64,000 nt of DNA from Asanoa ferruginea (GTDB lineage: Bacteria > Actinomycetota > Actinomycetes > Mycobacteriales > Micromonosporaceae): contig NZ_QUMQ01000001.1 of assembly GCF_003387075.1 (NCBI RefSeq), positions 2,108,001 to 2,172,000 on the forward strand, given 5' to 3'. A model generated the notes under the pieces. The model searched no databases. It was not told the DNA's origin and worked only from the letters and a program-made list of their open reading frames with translations. The position numbers and the translations under genes were made by a program. Positions within the stretch are counted from its first letter, which is position 1; the number at the start of each line of letters is the position of its first letter. Positions 36,484-44,437 of the stretch are shown piece after piece.

Positions 36484-37596
36484 ATGTTGGATGGCGGAAC
36501 ACCTGGCGGTAACGGTGAGCACACCGGCCCCTTGGGCCGCATGCTGCACTTCGACGACATGGACGTGCCGTCCGACGTCGTCGACGCGCTAGCGCTGTCG
36601 CACTTCGTCTCGGGCGACCAGCCGTGGGCTCGGACCAAGCGACTCGACCGGGTACGCGACGGCGCGAGCCTCCTGCCCCCCAACGCCAAGCTCGTGCGGG
36701 TCGCGGTCGACGAGGGCCGCGACGCCCGACTGGCGACCGGCGACGGGTGGACCGTCCGCGCGGTCCGCTGGCGCACCGGCGGCGCGTCGATCACGGTGAC
36801 CGCGGTCACCGAGGAGCTGGCGCAGTCCGTACTCGACGAGTGCATGTTCGGCGCGGCCGAGCCCGCCGCGGTCGACACCGGCGAGGTCGAGATCGGCTTC
36901 TGGCACCAGTCGCAGATGGGCCCGACCCGTACCGCCCGGCACGTGGCCTGCGACGAGTGGACCTCGATCCGCGACAACTATGAGAAGACCGCCGGCGAGG
37001 CGATCGACCAGATCGCCGGCCTCACCCCCGAGACGGTCAACGGCCGGCTGCTGATCATGCACGGCAGCCCCGGCACCGGCAAGACCACCGCGCTGCGCGC
37101 GCTGGCCCGGTCCTGGCGCGACTGGTGCCAAGTCGACGTCGTGATCGACCCCCAGGCGCTGTTCACCGACCCCGGCTATCTGGCGCGGGTCGCCGCGGGC
37201 AGCCAACCCGGCACCGACAGCCGCCGTTGGCGACTGCTCCTGCTCGAGGACAGCGACGACCTGATCCGCGCCGACGGCCTGACCGCGACCACGCAGCAGC
37301 TCTCCCGGCTGCTCAACCTGACCGACGGTCTGCTCGGCCAGGGCGGCAACGTGATCGTTGCGGTGACCACCAACGAGAAGATCGGCCGCCTGCACCCGGC
37401 GGTGCTGCGGCCTGGTCGGTGCATGGCGCAGATCGAGGTCGGCCCGCTGCCGTACGAGCAGGCAACCGAATGGCTCGGCTCCTCGACCGGCGTCGGCGCT
37501 TACGGTGCGACGCTGGCCGAACTGCTGGCCCTGCGCGACGGCCGTCCGTCGGTGGCGACCCCACCCGCACCCGCCGCGAGCGGCTTCTACCTCTGA
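36484..37596 (+). CDS. DUF5925-type AAA ATPase
   Basis: The C-terminal AAA domain (about residues 170-350) has Walker A HGSPGTGKTTALRALA, Walker B LLLLEDSDDLI, a sensor-like IVAVTTNEKI and an Arg finger-like LRPGRC. The N-terminal 160 residues match the actinobacterial DUF5925 partner domain (LHFDDMDVPSDVVDALALSH at its start). Such ATPases probably remodel an unknown protein. It stands alone; ATG 36484 with few ribosome-site bases. Confidence 0.82.
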   Translation: MLDGGTPGGNGEHTGPLGRMLHFDDMDVPSDVVDALALSHFVSGDQPWARTKRLDRVRDGASLLPPNAKLVRVAVDEGRDARLATGDGWTVRAVRWRTGGASITVTAVTEELAQSVLDECMFGAAEPAAVDTGEVEIGFWHQSQMGPTRTARHVACDEWTSIRDNYEKTAGEAIDQIAGLTPETVNGRLLIMHGSPGTGKTTALRALARSWRDWCQVDVVIDPQALFTDPGYLARVAAGSQPGTDSRRWRLLLLEDSDDLIRADGLTATTQQLSRLLNLTDGLLGQGGNVIVAVTTNEKIGRLHPAVLRPGRCMAQIEVGPLPYEQATEWLGSSTGVGAYGATLAELLALRDGRPSVATPPAPAASGFYL

Positions 37597-37627
37597 GCGA
37601 TCGTCGGCAGGCTGGCGGTCTGGCGGT

Positions 37628-38191
37628 CTATCGCACGACCTCGGCCTTCCGCAGGAAGCCGATCTTCCTCAGGAAACGGAAGAAGTGCGGATCGAAGCGC
37701 GCCGGGTCGGCCGAAGTCAGCTCATCGGCCGACCACCATCGCGTGGCGGCGAACTCGCGCTGATCCGGCCTGATCCGCTGACCCTGGTGCGCCGCTACCG
37801 GGAACCAAAGGCTCACGTCGGTGTGCCCACGGTCGATGCCGATCGTCTCCGTGACGGTGAGAAAGACCGGGTCGCCCACGGTGACCCGCAGGCCAAGCTC
37901 TTCGAACGCCTCGCGCCGCGCCGTGTCGGCCGGATGCTCGCCCGGTTCGACGTGGCCGCCGGGCGGTAGCCAGAGGCCAGCGTTGACGTGGTCGACGAGC
38001 AACACATTGCCGTCGCCCTCGATCGGCACGACGTAGGACACCAGGTGCCGCGGCGGAGTATCCGGCTTGATCCGACGGAAGACGTCGGTCGTGCCGGCAA
38101 GCCACCGAAGCGTGTCGGTCTTGTGCTCGGCCTCGACCAGGTCCGCCGTGTCCAACCGCTCAACAAGATCCACTACCGCAGGCACGCTCAT
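37628..38191 (-). CDS. Nudix hydrolase
   Basis: A 187-residue Nudix protein with an intact box GGHVEPGEHPADTARREAFE then ELGL. The 50 N-terminal residues are helical, and the domain starts at RHLVSYVVPIEGDGNVLL. It would hydrolyse an unknown nucleoside diphosphate-linked compound. It converges with the AAA ATPase gene and is divergent from the YrdB gene with 14 bp between them. Confidence 0.85.
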   Translation of the reverse strand: MSVPAVVDLVERLDTADLVEAEHKTDTLRWLAGTTDVFRRIKPDTPPRHLVSYVVPIEGDGNVLLVDHVNAGLWLPPGGHVEPGEHPADTARREAFEELGLRVTVGDPVFLTVTETIGIDRGHTDVSLWFPVAAHQGQRIRPDQREFAATRWWSADELTSADPARFDPHFFRFLRKIGFLRKAEVVR

Positions 38192-38448
38192 CGCAGCCCA
38201 GTATCGTGGACGCCGTCGTGAAAGCTCTCGCGTTAACCCTCCGTTTCCTGCTGGAACTCGTTGCCCTGGCCGCGCTCGGCTATGGCGGCTGGAGCATTCC
38301 ATCGCCGGTCTGGCCGAGCGCACTGCTGGCGGCCGCGTACGTGGCTGTTGGCATCGCGGTCTGGAGCCGCTGGGTAGCTCCCCGTGCCAAGCACAAACTC
38401 CCCGATCCTCAACGCCTCCTCCCCGAGTGGCTCGTCTTCGGCGGGGCG

Positions 38449-38800
<352 letters not shown>

Positions 38801-38848
38801 TGACGGGTCTGAACCCCTTCGCTCCGTGGCACCTAGGCTCCGAGACCG

Positions 38849-39391
38849 CTAGCTTTCCTCGGTTGATGGGTGGTCGAGCTTCAGGGCGTAGGCGTCTCGG
38901 AGGGATTCCCAGCCGTAGGCGCGCGCCTCGTTGCCGCGAATCGGCCCGACCGGATTGCCTGACAGGAGGTGCTCGGCGACGTCTAGGCAGATGTGCCAGC
39001 CGGCGGCCACCTGAGGGATCCAGGAGGGGTCGCTGACCGTGTGGTGGAGAGTCAGGCGGGAGCCCATCGCGATGGCCGCGACGTTCCAGCGGAGGATGTC
39101 GGTGCCCCAGCTATAGGTCAGCGTTCGTTCGGGGTCGACCTCGGTCACCTCCACCGCGATGTCGGCGTTTTGGTCGCCGTCGATCATCGTCAACGTCGCG
39201 GGACCGAGCGCGGCCAAATCGCGGTCAGCCGTGTAGGGCGCCCACTCACCCAGCTCACCGGGTGCGGTCAGCGCCCGCCAGACGCGTGGGGGCGGATGGG
39301 GGAAGTCGCGAATGAACACGAGGGTCCAGCGGCCGTCGGCCGCCTGCTCGGTGCGTGCTTCTGCCAGTGGACCCGGTTCGTAGGGCTTCAT
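38849..39391 (-). CDS. SRPBCC/AHSA1-domain protein
   Basis: A 180-residue START-like protein: LVFIRDFPHPPPRVWRALTA, then GELGEWAPYTADRDLAALG, LTYSWGTDILRWNVA and a final HICLDVAEHLLSGNPVGPI. This AHSA1 subgroup is very often coded directly behind an ArsR-type repressor, as here (2 bp gap). ATG 39391 follows the ArsR stop. Ligand unknown. Confidence 0.88.
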   Translation of the reverse strand: MKPYEPGPLAEARTEQAADGRWTLVFIRDFPHPPPRVWRALTAPGELGEWAPYTADRDLAALGPATLTMIDGDQNADIAVEVTEVDPERTLTYSWGTDILRWNVAAIAMGSRLTLHHTVSDPSWIPQVAAGWHICLDVAEHLLSGNPVGPIRGNEARAYGWESLRDAYALKLDHPSTEES

Positions 39392-39393
39392 GA

Positions 39394-39702
39394 CTACTCC
39401 GTCGTATCGAGATGGCGAGCCAGCCTGTCGAGATGCTTTGTCCACAGCAGACGGTAGGGCGCGAGCCACTCGTCGATCGCCGCGAACTGGGCCGGCTCGA
39501 CGTGGTAGATCCGGTGTTGCGCCGCGATGCGTGACGAGACGAAGCCCGCCTCGCGCAGCACCTTGAGGTGCTTGGACACTGCCGGCTGGCTGATCGTCAA
39601 CGCGGCGACCAGCTCGCCCACGCTGCGGTCGGAGACACGCAGCTCGTCAAGGATCCGCCGGCGTGCCGGCTCCGCCAGCACCGCGAAAGCATTCACAGGC
39701 AC
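39394..39702 (-). CDS. ArsR-family repressor (SdpR-like)
   Basis: A 102-residue winged helix: FAVLAEPARRRILDELRVSD, VGELVAALTISQPAVSKHLK and VLREAGFVSSRIAAQHRIYH. No metal-binding Cys motif is present. It belongs to the SdpR-like group linked with AHSA1 proteins and polyketide cyclase-like folds. GTG 39702 is used; GTG 39696 is a close alternative. A TTGACA-type promoter (39733-39738) and an inverted repeat precede it. Confidence 0.88.
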   Translation of the reverse strand: MPVNAFAVLAEPARRRILDELRVSDRSVGELVAALTISQPAVSKHLKVLREAGFVSSRIAAQHRIYHVEPAQFAAIDEWLAPYRLLWTKHLDRLARHLDTTE

Positions 39703-39729
39703 ACGCCCAATATTCCCTGACGAGCATAT

Positions 39730-39749
39730 GCCTGTCAAGACATACAGGC
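39730..39749 (-). promoter_or_regulatory. Promoter -35 with overlapping inverted repeat
   Basis: On the minus strand TTGACA (39738-39733) is the likely -35 of the ArsR-AHSA1 operon. It lies inside the inverted repeat GCCTGT-N8-ACAGGC (39730-39735 and 39744-39749), a good position for autorepression by the ArsR protein. Confidence 0.5.
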
Positions 39750-40058
39750 GCCTCGGCTGCGATCCACAACAGCACTAGATACCCCCGCACCGCCAGGCCG
39801 CGCCTGCCAGCCAACCGCCGCCCGCCGCGGCGCGATGCAACCGCGGCGGCGGCCGCGCGGTGCCAACCGCCGCGCCCGTGTCCAACGGTCGACGGTTTGC
39901 GCCCAGTCTGCTCACCCGGCGCCGCGGACGGTGCACAAGTCGTTGAGTCATAGGGGAATCCTCGACTGAGGGTGTGACAGAAACGCGGTCGCTGGCGGTT
40001 ATCCACAGGGCCTTTTTTGACAGAGCAGCCGGCGTCCGGCGTCGCTAGGCTCGTCGCC
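39750..40058. other. Non-coding stretch between ArsR and SDR genes
   Basis: No supported gene. It is GC-rich with a repeated decamer CCAACCGCCG, a perfect single DnaA box (TTATCCACA, 39999-40007) and a run of six T after it. No RNA gene or transposon end was seen. Confidence 0.5.
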
Positions 40059-40805
40059 ATGTCACGGGTGGTGGTAGTCAGCGGCGGAGGAACCGGCATC
40101 GGCCGGGCGGTGGCCGCGTCGTGCGCGAAAGACGGCGACACGGTGGTGATCGTCGGCCGACGGGCCGACGTTCTGGCCGTGACGGCGGAAGAAATCGGCG
40201 CGCACCCGATCGTCGCCGACGTGGGCGAGGTCAGCGACGCGGAGCGGGTAGCGAGTGAGGTTCACGAGCGCTTCGGTCGGGTCGACGTGCTGGTCAACAA
40301 CGCCGGCGGCAACGCGGTGCTGGCATTGCCCGACCCGGGCCCAGAGGTTGGCCCGGTGGCGCGAGCGTCAGCCGCGTGGACGGCCAACTTCAAGTCCAAT
40401 GTGCTCACTGCCGTGCACCTCACGGAAGCGCTGCGCGACCTGCTCGCCGACGACGCGCGGGTCGTGCTGCTCAGCTCGATTGCCGCGTTCCGCGGCTCGG
40501 GCAGCGGCTCCTACGGCGGTAGCAAGGCGGCGCTGCACCCCTACGCGATCGACCTCGCCGCGGCGCTCGGCCCGCGTGGCATCACGGTGAACGTGGTCGC
40601 ACCGGGCTACACGACCGAGACGGAGTTCTTCGCCGACACGATGACCGACCAGCGCCACGAGATGCTGGTCGGCCAGGCGCTCAACAAGCGCCCCGGGCAC
40701 ACCGACGATGTCGCCGCCACGATAAGTTGGCTGACCTCACCGAGCGCCGGTCACGTCACCGCGCAGATCATCCAGGTGAACGGAGGTGCGCTGCCTGGCC
40801 GTTAG
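40059..40805 (+). CDS. Short-chain dehydrogenase/reductase
   Basis: Classical SDR of 248 residues: cofactor loop VSGGGTGIGRAVAA, VLVNNAGGNAVL, catalytic Ser in LLSSIAAF and Tyr/Lys in GSYGGSKAALH, then NVVAPGYTTET. Substrate unknown. ATG 40059 (MSRVVVVSGGG) is the family start. Confidence 0.9.
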   Translation: MSRVVVVSGGGTGIGRAVAASCAKDGDTVVIVGRRADVLAVTAEEIGAHPIVADVGEVSDAERVASEVHERFGRVDVLVNNAGGNAVLALPDPGPEVGPVARASAAWTANFKSNVLTAVHLTEALRDLLADDARVVLLSSIAAFRGSGSGSYGGSKAALHPYAIDLAAALGPRGITVNVVAPGYTTETEFFADTMTDQRHEMLVGQALNKRPGHTDDVAATISWLTSPSAGHVTAQIIQVNGGALPGR

Positions 40806-40923
40806 CCGCCCGGGCGGGGCCCGGCGACCTCTACCCACCGCCAGCGGCGTGCGGCGCCAAAGGCGCTGCCCCGCCGCCGCCCCAAGGTTCGGTGAAGGGC
40901 ATCGAGGTCCGCGGCACGTCGCT

Positions 40924-41706
40924 CTAGTCCACCACCGCGCCGGCGCTCACGTTCAGGACCGTGCCGGTCAGGGCGCCGGCCTGATCGGAGGCGACGAACG
41001 CCGCCACCTCCGCGACCCGGGCCACCGTGAGCGGCCGACCGAGCGGGCTCCCCGCCCCGGCCGCTTCGGCGACCTCCTCGAACGACATGCCGAGCCGGGC
41101 GGCGGCGTCGCGCCACACCCGCTCGGTCTGCGAGCCCAACCGGAGGGCCGTCTCGGGAATGCCGGTCAACCGGAGGCAGACCACCCGGGTGCCGCGGGGC
41201 CCGAGCTCCGCGGCCAGCTGCCGGGCCAGCGTCTCGACCGCCGCCGACGCGCTGCCGAACGGGCCGGTCATGGCGACCGGCATCCGGGCCATCGGGGTCG
41301 ACAGCATGATGATCACGCCGTCCCTCATGTGCACCGCCGCCGCCTTGGCGGTGTTATAGGCGGACCGCGCGGCGTCGGCAATCGGCCCGACGACAGTGTC
41401 GGCGCTCATTTCGATCAAGGGCATGCCTTGCGCGCCGCCGTCGAGGCCGACCGCGTTGACACAGATGTCGACAGCGCCGACCTGAGCTGCGAACGCGTTC
41501 ACGGACACCTCGTCGAGCACATCCACCACGGACGTCTCGGCCGGCTCGCGGCCGAGTGCGCCGATCTGCGCGGCGACCGCGGAAAGGGCCGACCCGGTCC
41601 GCCCCGCCAGATAGACGCGGGCGCCCTGAGCTGCGAAAACGCGAGCGATCTCGGCGCCGATCGCGCCGCCGCCGCCGTACACGATCGCCTTTTTGTGTTC
41701 AAGCAT
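40924..41706 (-). CDS. SDR-fold protein without catalytic Tyr/Lys
   Basis: The fold is clear: AIVYGGGGAIGAEIARVFAA as dinucleotide loop, DICVNAVGLDGG for NNAG, and a C-terminus of FVASDQAGALTGTVLNVSAG. At the active site the Ser remains (IIMLSTP), but the Y-x-x-x-K motif reads F-G-S-A-S (GPFGSASAAVETLARQLA). It therefore lacks both residues needed for hydride chemistry by the known mechanism and may be a binding or regulatory SDR. It converges with the active SDR at 40059-40805. Confidence 0.85.
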   Translation of the reverse strand: MLEHKKAIVYGGGGAIGAEIARVFAAQGARVYLAGRTGSALSAVAAQIGALGREPAETSVVDVLDEVSVNAFAAQVGAVDICVNAVGLDGGAQGMPLIEMSADTVVGPIADAARSAYNTAKAAAVHMRDGVIIMLSTPMARMPVAMTGPFGSASAAVETLARQLAAELGPRGTRVVCLRLTGIPETALRLGSQTERVWRDAAARLGMSFEEVAEAAGAGSPLGRPLTVARVAEVAAFVASDQAGALTGTVLNVSAGAVVD

Positions 41707-41817
41707 GAGCGTTCCTCCGAGCCTATTGGTTGATCCTCTCGTGCGTTACGGCGACATTTCCGCGGATCGCCGATCGTGGTTGCGGTAGTGGGCACTCATG
41801 GCCCTAGGGTCAGACCC

Positions 41818-42807
41818 ATGAAGTTGCTCGTGACCGGCGGTGCCGGCTATATCGGGTCCGTTGTCGTGCATCAACTGCTTGACGCCGGCCACACGGTCGA
41901 GGTCATCGACGACCTCTCGACGGGCCACGTCGGCTCGCTGCCGGGTGAAGTGATGTTGCACAAGCGCGACCTGCACGAGGTCGGCGAGGTGCTGACGGCT
42001 GACGCGGGGTTCGACGGGGTGCTGCATTTCGCCGCCAAGATCGCTGCTGGCGAGTCGGTGGAGCGGCCCGAGATCTACTGGCACACCAACGTGTCCGGTT
42101 CGCTGGCGCTGCTCGACGCGGTGCGGCTGGCCGGCGTGCAGCGGTTGGTGTTCAGCTCGACCGCGGCCGTCTACGGCAACCCGAGCACGCTTCCGATCAC
42201 CGAGCAGGCCCCGGTCGCGCCGACCAACCCCTACGGCTGGACCAAGCTCGCCGTCGACATGGCCATCGCCCACGCGGTCAAGGCGCACCAGCTGGGCGCG
42301 ACCAGCCTGCGCTACTTCAACGTGGCGGGCGCGGCCCTCGACGGCCCGATCCCGCTGGGCGAGTGTCACGAGCCGGAGACCCACCTGATCCCGGCCGCGC
42401 TCGAGGTCGCGGCGGGCCTGCGACCGAGCCTGCGGATCTTCGGTGGCGACTACCCGACCCGCGACGGCACGTGCGTGCGCGACTACATCCACGTCGAGGA
42501 TCTCGCCGCGGCGCATCTGCTCGCGCTCGAGGCGATCGATCCGGGGCGTCACAAGATCTACAACCTGGGCAACGGCAAGGGTTTCTCCAACCTCCAGATC
42601 GTGGAGATGGTCCGCACGGTGACCGGCGAGGAGGTGAAGGTCTCACCCGCTCCGCGCCGCGCCGGTGACCCCGCTACGCTCATCGCGTCGTCGGTCCGGG
42701 CACGCGCTGAGCTGGGCTGGGTCGCCGCCAAGCCCGACCTGGCATCGATCGTGGAGGACGCATGGACCTTCTTCCAGACGCGCCGCATCGCCGGCTCAAC
42801 CGGCTGA
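41818..42807 (+). CDS. galE: UDP-glucose 4-epimerase
   Basis: Extended SDR interconverting UDP-galactose and UDP-glucose in the Leloir pathway. [20 protein letters not shown] binds NAD; Ser in [11 protein letters not shown] and Tyr/Lys in [12 protein letters not shown] are catalytic; [17 protein letters not shown] and [13 protein letters not shown] follow. Length 329. Its 3' end overlaps galT by 46 bp. Confidence 0.93.
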   Translation: MKLLVTGGAGYIGSVVVHQLLDAGHTVEVIDDLSTGHVGSLPGEVMLHKRDLHEVGEVLTADAGFDGVLHFAAKIAAGESVERPEIYWHTNVSGSLALLDAVRLAGVQRLVFSSTAAVYGNPSTLPITEQAPVAPTNPYGWTKLAVDMAIAHAVKAHQLGATSLRYFNVAGAALDGPIPLGECHEPETHLIPAALEVAAGLRPSLRIFGGDYPTRDGTCVRDYIHVEDLAAAHLLALEAIDPGRHKIYNLGNGKGFSNLQIVEMVRTVTGEEVKVSPAPRRAGDPATLIASSVRARAELGWVAAKPDLASIVEDAWTFFQTRRIAGSTG

Positions 42808-43775
42808 CCGGCGAGTGGGTCCTGGTCTCACCGCACCGCACGGCTCGACCCTGGCAAGGCCAGATCGAAGAGACGACACCGGAGAAGCGTCCGGAGTACG
42901 ACCCGTCGTGCTACCTCTGCCCCGGCAACACCCGGGCCGGCGGGGTGAAGACACCGGTGTACGACTCGACCTACGTCTTCGACAACGACTTCGCGGCCCT
43001 GCTGCCCGACGCCGCGAAGGGTGGGGTCGATGATGGCCTGCTGGTCGCCCGGCCGGAGCGCGGGATCTGCCGGGTGGTCTGCTTCTCGCCCCGGCACGAC
43101 CTGACCCTCGGCGGCATGTCGCAGCCGGCGCTGCGCACCGTGGTCGACACCTGGGCCGAGCAGACCGCCTCGCTCGGCGCCATCGACTGGGTCGGGCACG
43201 TGCAGGTCTTCGAGAACCGCGGCTCGATGATGGGTGCCAGCAACCCTCATCCGCACGGCCAGATCTGGGCGACCGAGAGCGTGCCCAACGAGCCGGCGAA
43301 GGAGTTGGCGCAGCAGGCGGCGTACGACGGCGATTGTCTGCTCTGTGACTATCTCGCCGCGGAGCTGAGCGACGGGTCGCGGGTGGTCGACAGCAACGAG
43401 CATTACGTCTCGCTGGTGCCGTTCTGGGCGGTATGGCCGTTCGAGACGCTGGTGCTGCCCCGGTCGCACCACGGGTCACTGACCGATTTGGACGGTGCGG
43501 AGCGCGACGGGCTGGCCGACGTCCTCGGCAAGGTGACCCGCCGTTACGACCGGCTGTTCGGCGTCACGTTCCCCTACTCGATGGGCTTCCACCAGCGGCC
43601 GACCGACGGCAGCGAGCACCCGCGCGCCCACCTGCACGCGCACTTCTACCCGCCGCTGCTGCGGTCGGCGACGGTGCGCAAGTTCATGGTCGGCTTCGAG
43701 CTGCTGGCCCAGCCGCAGCGCGACATCACACCGGAGAGCGCGGCGCAGCGGTTGCGCGAACTCGACAACGATTGA
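42762..43775 (+). CDS. galT: Galactose-1-phosphate uridylyltransferase
   Basis: GalT exchanges UMP between UDP-glucose and galactose-1-phosphate. The nucleophilic His is in [12 protein letters not shown]. The first domain shows [11 protein letters not shown] (zinc-ligand Cys) and [13 protein letters not shown] second zinc-type pair is CLLCDYL. It begins inside galE (46-bp overlap, different frame), so galE-galT is coupled. Confidence 0.94.
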   Translation: MDLLPDAPHRRLNRLTGEWVLVSPHRTARPWQGQIEETTPEKRPEYDPSCYLCPGNTRAGGVKTPVYDSTYVFDNDFAALLPDAAKGGVDDGLLVARPERGICRVVCFSPRHDLTLGGMSQPALRTVVDTWAEQTASLGAIDWVGHVQVFENRGSMMGASNPHPHGQIWATESVPNEPAKELAQQAAYDGDCLLCDYLAAELSDGSRVVDSNEHYVSLVPFWAVWPFETLVLPRSHHGSLTDLDGAERDGLADVLGKVTRRYDRLFGVTFPYSMGFHQRPTDGSEHPRAHLHAHFYPPLLRSATVRKFMVGFELLAQPQRDITPESAAQRLRELDND

Positions 43776-43828
43776 TCTTCGCCCGGCGCGGGTACTTCCC
43801 TCCACCCAACTGGTGGGGAGGGTCTGCG

Positions 43829-44413
43829 ATGGGGCTGTCGGACGAGGAACGCGACCGCCTCCAAACCGCGCGTCAGGACTCTCCGCGTGGGGTGCTGCTG
43901 GCGATGTTGGTCGGCTTCGTCGTGCTGGCCGGGGTGTTCGCGACCCGCGGCGGCACGAGCGAGTTGCCGCTGCCGTGGAACGTGGTCGTGCCGCTGTTGC
44001 CGCTGGCGTTCCTCGTCGCGCTGGCGGTCCCGCTGCTGCTCCGGGTACGCCGCCGCGGACAACTGCCGCTCCTGGCGGGCGCTGACCCTGCGACCCGCAG
44101 GGCGGTGAACCGTGCGATCCGCGATGGCTTCGCACCGGATCCGCGCATCGACGACCTGGTTGTCGACCTGCGGGAACAGTTCACACCGCGCCAACTCGGC
44201 CTGATCGCGACGATCCAGATCGCCGGCGCGCTGGCCCTCGGCACGGCGGCGGTTCTCGCCCGCGAGCCGGTCACCTGGATCCTGCTCGGCGTTGCCGCCG
44301 TGTCGATGGTCGCCGCCGCGGTGTTCCAGATCCGGCGGCGGCGACAGCTCATCGCTTACCGGCCCGGTGGGGCGCCGACGGCCGAACCGCCGGCCGCTGC
44401 GAAGGGCGATTGA
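43829..44413 (+). CDS. Membrane protein, 194 aa
   Basis: Four hydrophobic segments: VLLAMLVGFVVLAGVFATR, WNVVVPLLPLAFLVALAVPL, QLGLIATIQIAGALALGTAA and WILLGVAAVSMVAAAVFQI. A soluble middle (RRAVNRAIRDGFAPDPRIDD) could contact a partner. I recognise no family. ATG 43829 has GGGGAGGG upstream. It follows galT by 53 bp. A hairpin at 44387-44426 spans its stop. Confidence 0.7.
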   Translation: MGLSDEERDRLQTARQDSPRGVLLAMLVGFVVLAGVFATRGGTSELPLPWNVVVPLLPLAFLVALAVPLLLRVRRRGQLPLLAGADPATRRAVNRAIRDGFAPDPRIDDLVVDLREQFTPRQLGLIATIQIAGALALGTAAVLAREPVTWILLGVAAVSMVAAAVFQIRRRRQLIAYRPGGAPTAEPPAAAKGD

Positions 44414-44426
44414 CAGCGGCCGGCGG
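44387..44426. terminator. Terminator hairpin spanning a stop codon
   Basis: Perfect 13-bp arms (44387-44399 and 44414-44426) around a 14-nt loop, the left arm lying in the last codons of the membrane-protein gene, followed by GGTTTC. It separates two converging genes. Confidence 0.65.
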
Positions 44427-44437
44427 GGTTTCGGGCG

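Noticed and set aside
39999-40007. Perfect DnaA box TTATCCACA
   Set aside because: Single site with no cluster, no AT-rich element and no dnaA/dnaN genes, so not an origin.
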